NCBI RefSeq assembly: GCF_041435435.1
Contig: NZ_CP108494.1
Span: 1,612,001 to 1,676,000 of the forward strand
Source: Streptomyces sp. NBC_01241
Lineage (GTDB): Bacteria; Actinomycetota; Actinomycetes; Streptomycetales; Streptomycetaceae
Length of the DNA: 64,000 bases
Reading direction: 5' to 3'
Shown here: in pieces, positions 52,883-61,025 of the stretch
How the letters are laid out: every line of letters begins with the position of its first letter
Numbering within the stretch: the stretch's first letter is position 1
Translations under genes and position numbers: made by a program
Notes under the pieces: generated by a model
Told to the model about the DNA's origin: nothing
Database searches by the model: none
What the model saw: only the letters and a program-made list of their open reading frames with translations

Positions 52883-53554
52883 ATGGCTGTCACCGACGAG
52901 GCGATCGAGAAGATCAAGGGAATGATCGTCTCGGGTGCGCTACGGCCCGGCGACCGGCTCCCCAAGGAGAGCGAACTCGCGGCCGAGCTGGGGCTCTCCC
53001 GCAACTCCCTCCGGGAGGCGGTGCGCGCCCTGTCGCTGATCCGCATCCTCGACGTGCGGCAGGGCGACGGCACATATGTGACCAGCCTCGATCCGCAGTT
53101 GCTGCTGGAGGCGCTGAGCTTCGTCGTGGACTTCCACCGCGACGACACGGTGCTCGAATTCCTGGCGGTCCGCCGGATCCTGGAACCGGCGGCGACGGCG
53201 ATGGCGGCCACCCGGATCAGCGAGGCCCAACTGGACGTGCTGAGCTCGCAGTTGGACGCCCTGGGCGCGCAGCCCTCGGTGGAGGAGCTGGTCGCCTGCG
53301 ATCTGGAGTTCCACCGCGGGATCGTGCAGTCCTCCGGGAACTCGGTGCTCTGCTCGCTGCTCGACGGGTTGTCGGGGCCGACGACCCGGGCGCGGGTCTG
53401 GCGCGGTCTGACGCAGGAGGACGCGGTGAGCCGCACGCTCCATGAGCACCGGGCGATCGTGTCGGCGCTGCGGGACCGGGACGCGGAGGCCGCGCGGGCG
53501 TGGGCGACGGTGCATGTGGCGAGCGTGGAGCAGTGGTTGCGGTCGACGCTGTAG
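52883..53554 (+). CDS. GntR/FCD (FadR subfamily) regulator of the fuconate operon
   Basis: This 223-residue regulator has an N-terminal GntR winged helix (about residues 5-70; GALRPGDRLPKESELAAELGLSR, RQGDGTYVT) and a C-terminal FCD ligand domain (about 85-210) with metal-binding residues in FHRGIVQSSGN and TLHEHRAIVSALRDRD. It sits at the distal end of, and faces, the sugar-acid operon, and a matching palindrome lies before both transcription units. Repression released by a sugar acid such as L-fuconate is the expected mode. It starts with ATG at 52883 after a GGAGGA ribosome-binding site. Confidence 0.88.
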   Translation: MAVTDEAIEKIKGMIVSGALRPGDRLPKESELAAELGLSRNSLREAVRALSLIRILDVRQGDGTYVTSLDPQLLLEALSFVVDFHRDDTVLEFLAVRRILEPAATAMAATRISEAQLDVLSSQLDALGAQPSVEELVACDLEFHRGIVQSSGNSVLCSLLDGLSGPTTRARVWRGLTQEDAVSRTLHEHRAIVSALRDRDAEAARAWATVHVASVEQWLRSTL

Positions 53555-53642
53555 CGCGGGAAGGGGCTGGTGGGTTGTTTCCCCCACCCGCCCCTTCCCG
53601 TAACCGGGGCTCCGCCCCGGGCCCCGGACCCCGGTCCTCGAG

Positions 53643-53672
53643 CGCCGGACGGGCGGATCTGCCCGTCCGGCG
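53643..53672. terminator. bidirectional terminator between the GntR gene and the ABC permease gene
   Basis: A perfect 12-bp stem CGCCGGACGGGC/GCCCGTCCGGCG with a GGATCT loop lies between convergent genes. A GC-rich CCGGGGCTCCGCCCCGG hairpin precedes it. Confidence 0.85.
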
Positions 53673-53687
53673 TTCGGGAGGCGGGCC

Positions 53688-54740
53688 TCAGTCCTGCTTC
53701 TCGCCGCTCGCGAAGCGGGAGATGACCAGGGCGACGATGATGATCGCGCCGTTGAGGAACTGGTTCCACAGCGCCGGGACACCGCCGAGGGTCATCACGT
53801 TGACCACCAGTTGGAGCGTCAGTACGCCGGTCAGCGCGCCGAACAGGGTGCCACGGCCGCCCTTGAGACTGATGCCGCCGATGACCGCGGCGGCGAACAC
53901 CTGGAAGATCCAGCCGTTGCCCTGGGTCGCCGCGACCGATCCGTAGTGGCCGGTGTAGAGGATGCCCGCGAAGGCCGCCAGCAGACCGCCGATGGCGAGG
54001 ACGATCCAGGTGACGCGGTCCACCCGGATGCCCGCGGCGCGCGCGGCCTCCGGGTTGCCGCCGATCGCGTACAGCGAACGTCCGTGGCGCAGCCAGGCCA
54101 GCGCGGCGCCGCCGACGGCGAACAGCGCCAGGCAGATCCAGACGGCGGCCGGTGCGCCGAACCACTCGCTCTTGCCGAGGTAGCGGAAGGACTCCGGAAC
54201 GTCGGTGATGGACTTGCCCTCGGTGATGCCGATGTGGAGGCCGCGCAGCATGGTGAGCATGCCGAGCGTGGCGATGAAGCCGTTGACCCGCAGTTTCAGC
54301 ATCAGGAAGCCGTTGACGGCACCGATGGCGAGGCCCACGAGCAGACAGAGCGGGATCGCCGACCAGGTGGGCAGCAGGCCCAGGCCCGCGAAGCGGCCGC
54401 CCTCGGTGGGCAGGACGAGCCACATCGCGACGACGGGTGCGATGCCGATCGTCGACTCCAGCGACAGGTCCATCCGCCCGCAGATCAGGATCAGCGCCTG
54501 GCCCAGGACCAGCAGGCTCAGCTCGGAGGACTGCTGGACGACGCTGATCAGGTTCTCGGAGGTCAGGAACACCGGCGAGACGATGAACCCGATCACCATC
54601 AGCACCAGGATCACCGGTACCAGGGAGAAGTCGCTCCACCGGATCAGCTTCAGCCGGTCCAGCGGGCGTTCGCCCGTCAACGAGCCCTTGGACCCGCCGT
54701 TGATGTCGTCGGCCGCCGCGGGCCGTACCGTGCCGGTCAT
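53688..54740 (-). CDS. sugar ABC transporter permease (RbsC-like)
   Basis: This 350-residue membrane protein has about ten helices of the ribose/xylose permease family (BPD_transp_2). Family motifs are GRMDLSLESTIGIAPVVAM (about residue 84), VNGFIATLGMLTMLRGL, and AVIGGISLKGGRGTLFGALTGV near 300. It works with the double ATPase and the binding protein encoded just upstream in the operon. ATG at 54740 overlaps the ATPase stop (ATGA); the much longer open frame upstream is shadow. The likely substrate is L-fucose or a related sugar, given the fuconate genes. Confidence 0.9.
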   Translation of the reverse strand: MTGTVRPAAADDINGGSKGSLTGERPLDRLKLIRWSDFSLVPVILVLMVIGFIVSPVFLTSENLISVVQQSSELSLLVLGQALILICGRMDLSLESTIGIAPVVAMWLVLPTEGGRFAGLGLLPTWSAIPLCLLVGLAIGAVNGFLMLKLRVNGFIATLGMLTMLRGLHIGITEGKSITDVPESFRYLGKSEWFGAPAAVWICLALFAVGGAALAWLRHGRSLYAIGGNPEAARAAGIRVDRVTWIVLAIGGLLAAFAGILYTGHYGSVAATQGNGWIFQVFAAAVIGGISLKGGRGTLFGALTGVLTLQLVVNVMTLGGVPALWNQFLNGAIIIVALVISRFASGEKQD

Positions 54741-56260
54741 TCCCTTTCCCCCACACCTTCCATGGCGGCGACGAGTTCCCCGTCGGTCCACCCGCTGGCG
54801 AATGTCGCGACCACACGCCCGTGGAACAGGGCGAGTACCCGGTCGCAGACCCGCAGATCGTCCAGTTCGTCCGAGATGATCACTGCGGCGTTCCCCTCGT
54901 CGGCGACCCGCCGTACGACTCCGAGCAGCGAGTCCTTGGACTTGACGTCCACACCCGCGGTGGGCCGGACCGCCACCAGCACGCTCGGATTGCGGGCCAG
55001 CGCGCGGGCGACCACCACCTTCTGCTGGTTTCCGCCGGAGAGTCCGGAGACGGGCTGCTCGGGCCCCTGTGTCTTGATGTCCAGCGAGGTGATCATGGTC
55101 CGTGCGAACTCCCTGGTACGGGAGGGCAGTACGGTCCCCCACGGGCCGAGCTGGTCCGTGACGGTGAGGGTGGCGTTCTCGGCGACGCTGCGTTCCAGGA
55201 CGAGGCCCTGGTCGTGCCGGTCCTCGGGGATGTAGCCGATCCCGGCGTCCAGTGCGTGCGGCACGCTGCCGGAGCGCACGGCCCTGCCGTGGACGGAGAC
55301 CGTGCCGCCGCTCGCCTTGCGCATTCCGGCCAGGGTCTCGCCCAGGGCCGTGTTGCCGCTGGCCGCGGAGCCGGCGAGGCCGAGCACCTCGCCGGGGCGG
55401 ACCTCCAGGTCCAGGGGTTCGAACCGGCCCTGGATGGTGAGGCGTTCGGTACGCAGGACGGGCGCGGTCGATTCGTCCCGTGCCGTCGCGCCGTCACCGC
55501 TCGCGTGCCAGGCGGTGGCGCCGGCGGACTGTTCGCCGGTCATCGCCGCCACCAGTTCCGCCTTGGCGACGTCGGCGACCGGCGCGCTGAGCACATGACG
55601 GGCGTCGCGGTAGACGGTGACCGCCGTGCACAGCTCGTACACCTCCTGCAGATGGTGGGAGATGAAGAGGAACGCCACTCCCTGGCTCTGCAGTTCCCTG
55701 AGTTTGTCGAAGAGCCGCCCGATGCCGCGGGCATCGAGCTGGGCGGTCGGCTCGTCCAGGATGATCAGCCGGGCGCCGAAGGACAGCGCCCGCGCGATCT
55801 CGACGAACTGCCGCTGCTCGACGGCGAGATCGCGCGCCCGGGTGCCGGGGTCGACCTGGACGCCGTACTCGGCGAGGAGCTCCTCGGCCCGCTTGCGGAG
55901 CTTCCCCCAGCTGATCCAGCGGGCGTTGTCGTCGAAGCGGTTGAGGAAGAGGTTCTCGGCGACGGTCAGGTCGGGGACGACCATCGACTTCTGGTAGACG
56001 CAGGCGACCTTCGACTGCCAGGCCGTGGTGTCCCCGAAGGCGGGCGCGGGCTCCCCACCGAAGGTGACCGTGCCCGCGTCCGCCTTGTGGAGCCCGGTCA
56101 GGACACTGACCAGCGTCGACTTGCCCGCGCCGTTGCGGCCGACGAGGGCGTGGGACTCACCGGGCCGCACGGTGAGCTTCACCCCGTCGAGCGCCACGGT
56201 CGGACCGAAGCGTTTGACGATGCCCGCCGCCTCTACGGCAGGTGGTGGTGCCTGGATCAT
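54737..56260 (-). CDS. sugar ABC transporter ATPase with two nucleotide-binding domains (RbsA-like)
   Basis: This 507-residue protein carries two ATPase domains. The first is complete: GRNGAGKST (about residue 39), a DLAVEQRQFVEIARAL signature and LIILDEPTAQLDA. The second looks degenerate: the P-loop position reads GLAGSAASGNTAL, and the Walker B reads VAVRPTAGVDV in place of the usual LDEPTRG, although its signature (LSGGNQQKVVVARAL) is intact. One active site per protein is therefore expected. ATG at 56260 starts 2 bases after the binding-protein stop, with GAAGAAGAG before it. It is coupled to the permease gene by a 4-base overlap. Confidence 0.92.
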   Translation of the reverse strand: MIQAPPPAVEAAGIVKRFGPTVALDGVKLTVRPGESHALVGRNGAGKSTLVSVLTGLHKADAGTVTFGGEPAPAFGDTTAWQSKVACVYQKSMVVPDLTVAENLFLNRFDDNARWISWGKLRKRAEELLAEYGVQVDPGTRARDLAVEQRQFVEIARALSFGARLIILDEPTAQLDARGIGRLFDKLRELQSQGVAFLFISHHLQEVYELCTAVTVYRDARHVLSAPVADVAKAELVAAMTGEQSAGATAWHASGDGATARDESTAPVLRTERLTIQGRFEPLDLEVRPGEVLGLAGSAASGNTALGETLAGMRKASGGTVSVHGRAVRSGSVPHALDAGIGYIPEDRHDQGLVLERSVAENATLTVTDQLGPWGTVLPSRTREFARTMITSLDIKTQGPEQPVSGLSGGNQQKVVVARALARNPSVLVAVRPTAGVDVKSKDSLLGVVRRVADEGNAAVIISDELDDLRVCDRVLALFHGRVVATFASGWTDGELVAAMEGVGERE

Positions 56261-56262
56261 GG

Positions 56263-57303
56263 CTAGCTCTTCTTCTCCAGCTGATTGGCCCACAGTTTCG
56301 GGTCGTCCACGTTGTCCTTGGTCACCAGGGGCGCGGGGAGTTGGTCCTCGAAGCCGTTCGGGATCCTGATGATGTTCGAGTCGTGGTCGGTCGGGCCTTC
56401 CTTGAAGGTCTTGCCGTCCAGGGCCGCCTTCGCGTAGTACAGCGCGTACTTCGCGTACAGGTCGGCGGGCTGCGAGATCGTCGCGTCGATCTTCCCCGCC
56501 TTGATGGCGTCGAACTCCTCCGGGATGCCGTCGTTGGAGATGATCGTGATGTGGCCCGGCGTACCGGCCGGCTTCAGCAGCTTCTTCTGCTCCAGGAGCG
56601 CGAGGGTGGGCTGCAGGAAGACGCCGCCCGCCTGCATGTAGATGCCGTTGATGTCGGGGTTGGCGGCCAGGGTGGCCTGGAGCTTGGCGGAGGCGACGTC
56701 GCCCTTCCAGTCGGTGGCCAGCTCGAAGACCTTGATGCCGGGAAAGTCCTTGTCCATGCAGGCCTTGAACGCCTCGGACCGGTCACGGCCGTTGATCGAG
56801 GCGAGGTCGCCCTGGAACTCGACGACCTTGCCCTTGCCCTTCAGCTGCTCGCCGAGGTACTTGCAGGCATTGGTCCCGTACGCCTTGTTGTCGGCCCGCA
56901 CCACCATGTAGATGTTGCCCTTGTCGGGGCGGGTGTCGACGCTGATGACGGGGATCTTCTTCTCGTTCAGCGTGTTGAGCGATTCGGCTATCGCACCGGT
57001 GTCCTGGGGTGCCATCACGACGGCCTTGGCGCCCTGGTCGGTGAAGGTCTGGACGTTGGCGACCAGCTTGCCGATGTCGTTCTGCGAGTTGGTCAGCGGC
57101 AGGGCCTTGACCTCGCCTGCCTTGACCCCCTTCTGCACGTAGTTCTGGTACGAGTTCCAGAAGTCGCTGTCGCTGCGCGGCAGGTCGATTCCGACCTTCC
57201 CGCCTCCCGCGCCGTCGGCGGAGGACTCGCGGTTGCAGCCCGCGAGGGCAGTGACGGCCAGCAGTACGGCGCAGGCTGCCGCACTCGTCGTACGCACTCT
57301 CAT
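56263..57303 (-). CDS. sugar ABC transporter substrate-binding lipoprotein (RbsB-like)
   Basis: This 346-residue lipoprotein has a signal ending AVTALAGC and a periplasmic-binding-protein type I fold. Recognisable parts are VGIDLPRSDSDFWNSYQNYV, GAKAVVMAPQDTGAIAESL, KKIPVISVDTRPDKG and IISNDGIPEEFDAIKAGKI. The family binds pentoses, galactose or fucose-like sugars. ATG at 57303 gives a normal signal length; the frame upstream is non-coding. It is the first gene of the transport part of the operon, after a hairpin that may lower read-through from the two enzyme genes. Confidence 0.9.
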   Translation of the reverse strand: MRVRTTSAAACAVLLAVTALAGCNRESSADGAGGGKVGIDLPRSDSDFWNSYQNYVQKGVKAGEVKALPLTNSQNDIGKLVANVQTFTDQGAKAVVMAPQDTGAIAESLNTLNEKKIPVISVDTRPDKGNIYMVVRADNKAYGTNACKYLGEQLKGKGKVVEFQGDLASINGRDRSEAFKACMDKDFPGIKVFELATDWKGDVASAKLQATLAANPDINGIYMQAGGVFLQPTLALLEQKKLLKPAGTPGHITIISNDGIPEEFDAIKAGKIDATISQPADLYAKYALYYAKAALDGKTFKEGPTDHDSNIIRIPNGFEDQLPAPLVTKDNVDDPKLWANQLEKKS

Positions 57304-57395
57304 TGGTGTCCCAATCCTTGGTGGAGTACCGGTCGGAGCTCTGCGGGCAGAGCGGCGGTGCATGGTGCTCGGGGGCGCGGCCCGGTGGTGCGGCT

Positions 57396-57431
57396 CGGGC
57401 CTGTCCGGCGGATCAGGGCCGGACAGGCCCG
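57396..57431 (-). terminator. intra-operon hairpin between the dehydrogenase and binding-protein genes
   Basis: A perfect 14-bp stem CGGGCCTGTCCGGC/GCCGGACAGGCCCG with an 8-base loop starts 19 bases after the dehydrogenase stop. It lies within a same-strand gene series, so it may set different expression levels or protect the mRNA end. Confidence 0.65.
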
Positions 57432-57449
57432 GGGGCCGCGCGTCCTTGA

Positions 57450-58229
57450 TCAGCTTTCGGCGGGGCGCAGGCGCAGGCCCTGCATTCCGCCGTCGACGGC
57501 GAGTGCCGTGCCGGTGACGGAGGCGGCGGCGGGGCTCGCGAGGTAGACGATCGCGGCGGCCACCTCATCGGCCGAGACCAGCCGCCCGAGCGGCTGGCGG
57601 GCGTCCAGCGCGGCCCGTTCGGCGGCCGGGTCGTCGGCCTGTCCGAGGAGCCGGCCGATCCACGGGGTGTCCGCGGTGCCCGGGTTGACGCAGTTGACCC
57701 GGATGCCCTCGCGGACGTGGTCGGCGGCCATCGCGAGGGTCAGGGAGAGGACCGCGCCCTTGCTCGCGCTGTACAGGGCGCGCTGCGGCAGCCCGGCGGT
57801 CGCGGCGATCGAGCAGGTCTGGGTGATCGAGACGGCACCGGGGCGTTCGGCCGCCGCGCTCCGCAGATGGGGCAGGGCGTGCCGGGCGGTGCGGACCATG
57901 CCGAGGACGTTGATGTCCAGGACCCGGGTCCACTCCTCGTCGGCGTTGTCCTCGACGGTGCCGATGGAACCGATGCCCGCGTTGGACACGACGGTATGCA
58001 GGCCGCCGAGTTCGCCGGCCGCCCGGTCGACCGCCTCGCGCACGGCGTGGTCGTCGGTGACGTCCGCCTTGACGGCCAGGACGCCCGCGGGGGCGCCCGC
58101 GGTCTCCCGGTCGAGCACCGCCACCTGGGCGCCGCGCGCCAGCAGCAGGGTCGCGACGGCGGCGCCGATGCCGGAGGCGCCGCCCGTCACCAGGGCGTTC
58201 ATCCCCTCGAAGTCGCGTGTGCCGGTCAT
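57450..58229 (-). CDS. short-chain dehydrogenase, probable 2-keto-3-deoxy-L-fuconate dehydrogenase
   Basis: This 259-residue SDR has the NAD motif ALVTGGASGIGAAVA (about residue 10), VSNAGIG, and the catalytic YSASK with a Ser upstream in TQTCSIAATAG. The last residues TGTALAVDGGMQGLR are typical. Its start overlaps the stop of the fuconate dehydratase gene by one base (TGATG), so the product of that enzyme, 2-keto-3-deoxy-L-fuconate, is the likely substrate. The SDR family alone does not prove this. ATG at 58229 is chosen. Confidence 0.8.
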   Translation of the reverse strand: MTGTRDFEGMNALVTGGASGIGAAVATLLLARGAQVAVLDRETAGAPAGVLAVKADVTDDHAVREAVDRAAGELGGLHTVVSNAGIGSIGTVEDNADEEWTRVLDINVLGMVRTARHALPHLRSAAAERPGAVSITQTCSIAATAGLPQRALYSASKGAVLSLTLAMAADHVREGIRVNCVNPGTADTPWIGRLLGQADDPAAERAALDARQPLGRLVSADEVAAAIVYLASPAAASVTGTALAVDGGMQGLRLRPAES

Positions 58230-59560
58230 CAGTTGGCCTCCTCGGTGGTGCGGCGGGCCTGCCATACGGGGCCCTGCGGATAGCGGTGCGCGGCGATCGA
58301 CTCGGGGAGCATCCGGGCGGAGAAGCCCGGTGAATCAGGCGCGGCGTAACGGCCGTTCTCGATCACGGTGGGGTCGGCGAAGTGTTCGTGGAGATGGTCG
58401 ACGTACTCGATCACGCGGTTCTCCCAGCTTCCGGAGACCGCCACATAGTCGAACATCGAGAGGTGTTGCACCAGCTCGCAGAGCCCGACTCCGCCCGCGT
58501 GCGGGCAGACCGGCACGCCGTACTTGGCGGCGAGCAGCAGGATCGCCAGGTTCTCGTTGACGCCCGCGACCCGGGCCGCGTCGATCTGGACGAAGTCGAC
58601 GGCTCCGGCCTGCAGCAGCTGTTTGAACACGACCCGGTTGGCGACGTGCTCACCGGTGGCGACCTTGACGGGCTGCCCGGCGCGGACGGCCGCGTGGCCG
58701 AGGATGTCGTCGGGGCTGGTCGGCTCCTCGATCCAGTGCGGGTCGAACGGCGCGAGCGCGGTCATCCACTCCACCGCGTCGGCGACGTCCCAGCGCTGGT
58801 TGGCGTCGACGGCGATCCGGACGTCCGGCCCGACGGCCTCGCGGGCCAGCGCGAGTCTGCGGATGTCGTCGCGGATGTCGCCGCCGACCTTCAGCTTGAT
58901 CTGGGTGAAGCCGTCGGCGACGGCCTCCTTCGCCAGCCGGACCAGCTTGTCGTCGGTGTATCCCAGCCAGCCCGGCGAAGTGGTGTACGCGGGGTAGCCC
59001 TCGGCGCGCAGCCGCTCGGCGCGCTCGGCCCGCCCCGGTTCGGCGGCCCGCAGGATCGCGAGGGCCTCGTCGGGGGTGAGGGCGTCGGTGAGATAGCGGA
59101 AGTCGACGAGCGAGACGAGCTCCTCGGGCGTCATCTCGGCGAGGAACTGCCAGACGGGCCTGCCCGCCTGCTTCGCCGCCAGGTCCCAGGCCGCGTTGAC
59201 GACCGCGCCGGCCGCCATGTGCATCACGCCCTTCTCGGGGCCGAGCCAGCGCAGTTGGGAGTCATGGGTGAGCTCGCGATGCAGTGCGGCGAGGTCGGCC
59301 GCGGTTCTGGGCGCCGGGCGCCCCACGACGTACGGGCGCAGCGTCTCGATGGCGGCGGCCATCACCTCGTTGCCGCGCCCGATGGTGAAACAGAAGCCAT
59401 GTCCCTCGATGACGGCGCCCTCGTCGAGAATTTCGGTACGCAGGACGACGTAGGCGGCCGAGTAGTCGGGATCGGCGTTCATGGCGTCCGAGCCGTCCAG
59501 TTGTTCCGAGGTCGGAAAACGGATGTCGTGAACCTCGAAATCCGTGACGGTCTGACTCAT
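58229..59560 (-). CDS. fucD: L-fuconate dehydratase (enolase superfamily)
   Basis: This 443-residue enzyme of the mandelate-racemase subgroup has [15 protein letters not shown] (catalytic Lys), metal ligands in [19 protein letters not shown] and [10 protein letters not shown], and the general acid/base His in [15 protein letters not shown]. The segment [15 protein letters not shown] and the wording of the metal motifs match characterised L-fuconate dehydratases closely. It converts L-fuconate to 2-keto-3-deoxy-L-fuconate. It is the first gene of the operon, 19 bases after the double operator. L-fucose dehydrogenase and lactonase, needed to make fuconate from fucose, are not in the window. Confidence 0.9.
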   Translation of the reverse strand: MSQTVTDFEVHDIRFPTSEQLDGSDAMNADPDYSAAYVVLRTEILDEGAVIEGHGFCFTIGRGNEVMAAAIETLRPYVVGRPAPRTAADLAALHRELTHDSQLRWLGPEKGVMHMAAGAVVNAAWDLAAKQAGRPVWQFLAEMTPEELVSLVDFRYLTDALTPDEALAILRAAEPGRAERAERLRAEGYPAYTTSPGWLGYTDDKLVRLAKEAVADGFTQIKLKVGGDIRDDIRRLALAREAVGPDVRIAVDANQRWDVADAVEWMTALAPFDPHWIEEPTSPDDILGHAAVRAGQPVKVATGEHVANRVVFKQLLQAGAVDFVQIDAARVAGVNENLAILLLAAKYGVPVCPHAGGVGLCELVQHLSMFDYVAVSGSWENRVIEYVDHLHEHFADPTVIENGRYAAPDSPGFSARMLPESIAAHRYPQGPVWQARRTTEEAN

Positions 59561-59579
59561 GTGCGCCCCCAGGGGAATA

Positions 59580-59610
59580 ACATCGGATCTCTGTTCTGAT
59601 CATCCGATGT
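59580..59610 (-). promoter_or_regulatory. double operator before the fuconate operon
   Basis: ACATCGGAT (59580-59588) and ATCCGATGT (59602-59610) face each other with 13 bases between. Each is most of the ACATCGGATGT palindrome found before the GntR gene. They lie 20-50 bases upstream of fucD, at a promoter position. The rest of the 255-base gap to parJ contains no gene; a TAAGGT at 59773-59778 may be the parJ -10. Confidence 0.7.
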
Positions 59611-59815
59611 ATAGCGTCACGAAGGCCCCAACGTCCAGAGTCGGAGCGAAATTGACGGACACAGCTCGGATGTATTCAGAGACTGATGCCCTGATTCGAC
59701 CGGTGATGCACCCCCATGGCACAGGTTCACCCGGCTGTGCACAGGGGCTGCGGTGGGAGTGGCCGGAAGCCGTAAGGTTGGTGCGTACGCAAGGGAACTT
59801 CGGAAGGAGGCCTGG

Positions 59816-60886
59816 GTGATCGAGCTCGAGGGGGTTCCCGAGCTGATCGACCCGGTCATGGTGGCCGCGTTCGAGGGATGGAACGACGCAGGTGACGCCG
59901 CCTCCACGGCGGTCGCGCATCTGGACCGGGAGTGGAAGGGAGAGGTGTTCGCGGCACTGGACGCCGAGGACTACTACGACTTCCAGGTCAACCGGCCGAC
60001 GGTCTGGCTGGACGGCGGGGTGCGCAAGATCACGTGGCCGACCACCCGGCTCTCCGTGGTCCGTGTGGGCGGGGAGAAGCCCCGTGACCTCGTCCTGGTC
60101 CGCGGTATCGAACCGTCCATGCGCTGGCGCTCGTTCTGCAACGAGATCCTGGCCTTCGCCCATGAGCTGGGCGTGGAGATGGTGGTGATCCTGGGCGCAC
60201 TGCTCGGCGACACCCCGCACACCCGCCCGGTGCCGGTCAGCGGAGTCACCTCCGACCCGGATCTGGCGCGGACCATGGACCTGGAAGAGACCAGGTACGA
60301 GGGTCCGACGGGCATCGTCGGCATCCTCCAGGAGGCCTGCACGCACGCGGGCGTACCCACGGTGAGTCTGTGGGCGGCGGTGCCGCACTACGTGTCGCAG
60401 CCGCCCAATCCGAAGGCCACCCTCGCGCTGCTCAACCGCCTGGAGGACCTCATCGGCCTGCGCATCCCGCTGGGCGAACTGCCCGAGGACGCCCGTGCCT
60501 GGCAGCTCGGCGTGGACCAACTGGCCTCCGAGGACAGCGAAGTGGCGGAGTACGTGCAGACGCTGGAGGAGGCCCGGGACACCGCGGAGCTTCCCGAGGC
60601 GAGCGGCGAGGCCATCGCCCGGGAGTTCGAGCGCTATCTGCGCCGTAGGGACGTCGGTCCGGGCCAGGGGCCCGGCGGGCATGCGACGGAGAGTGGCGAC
60701 GCCTCGTATCTGCGCGACACCTCCGGTGGCCGCACCCGTTCGCCGAAGCCGCTCCGGCCGGAATCCGGCGGCGGGACGGGACCCGGCCGGCAGTCTCCGG
60801 CCGGCCAGGAGGACGAGGACGGCGACGGCGGTCACGACGGGGGCGACGGCCCTCAGGATTCATCGGAGGACTCCTCGGAGGACTGA
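59816..60886 (+). CDS. parJ: PAC2-family protein, ParJ-like
   Basis: This 356-residue protein has the PAC2 (proteasome-assembly-chaperone-like) fold at about residues 5-250: ELIDPVMVAAFEGWNDAGDA, GGEKPRDLVLVRGIEPSMRW, VILGALLGDTPHTRPVPV, THAGVPTVSLWAAVPHYV. The last 80 residues are a Gly/Asp/Ser-rich acidic tail. From memory, the Streptomyces orthologue next to glpD is ParJ, which binds ParA and regulates chromosome segregation during sporulation. GTG at 59816 has AAGGAGG 5 bases upstream; the 21 residues before it are unsupported. The orthology rests on family and neighbourhood only. Confidence 0.8.
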   Translation: MIELEGVPELIDPVMVAAFEGWNDAGDAASTAVAHLDREWKGEVFAALDAEDYYDFQVNRPTVWLDGGVRKITWPTTRLSVVRVGGEKPRDLVLVRGIEPSMRWRSFCNEILAFAHELGVEMVVILGALLGDTPHTRPVPVSGVTSDPDLARTMDLEETRYEGPTGIVGILQEACTHAGVPTVSLWAAVPHYVSQPPNPKATLALLNRLEDLIGLRIPLGELPEDARAWQLGVDQLASEDSEVAEYVQTLEEARDTAELPEASGEAIAREFERYLRRRDVGPGQGPGGHATESGDASYLRDTSGGRTRSPKPLRPESGGGTGPGRQSPAGQEDEDGDGGHDGGDGPQDSSEDSSED

Positions 60887-60947
60887 TACGGCCGGTGGAG
60901 CGCCGAGCGGATGCGTACGGTTCGTGTGCACCCGCCCGGTGCTCCTG

Positions 60948-61020
60948 TGCTGTCCGGGTCATTCACCACCATCTGCTGTCCGGGTCATTCACGGACATCC
61001 GGACGTTCCGGGACATCCGG
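60948..61020. repeat. short direct repeats between parJ and the glycosidase gene
   Basis: TGCTGTCCGGGTCATTCAC occurs at 60948-60966 and again at 60974-60992, a 26-base period. GGACATCCGG follows at 60993-61002 and 61011-61020. The gap between the convergent genes has no clear hairpin terminator. Confidence 0.8.
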
Positions 61021-61025
61021 GTCCG

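Noticed and set aside
54741-55142. upstream extension of the sugar permease
   Set aside because: It is antisense-like shadow of the ATPase gene. The ATG at 54740 gives the normal N-terminus.
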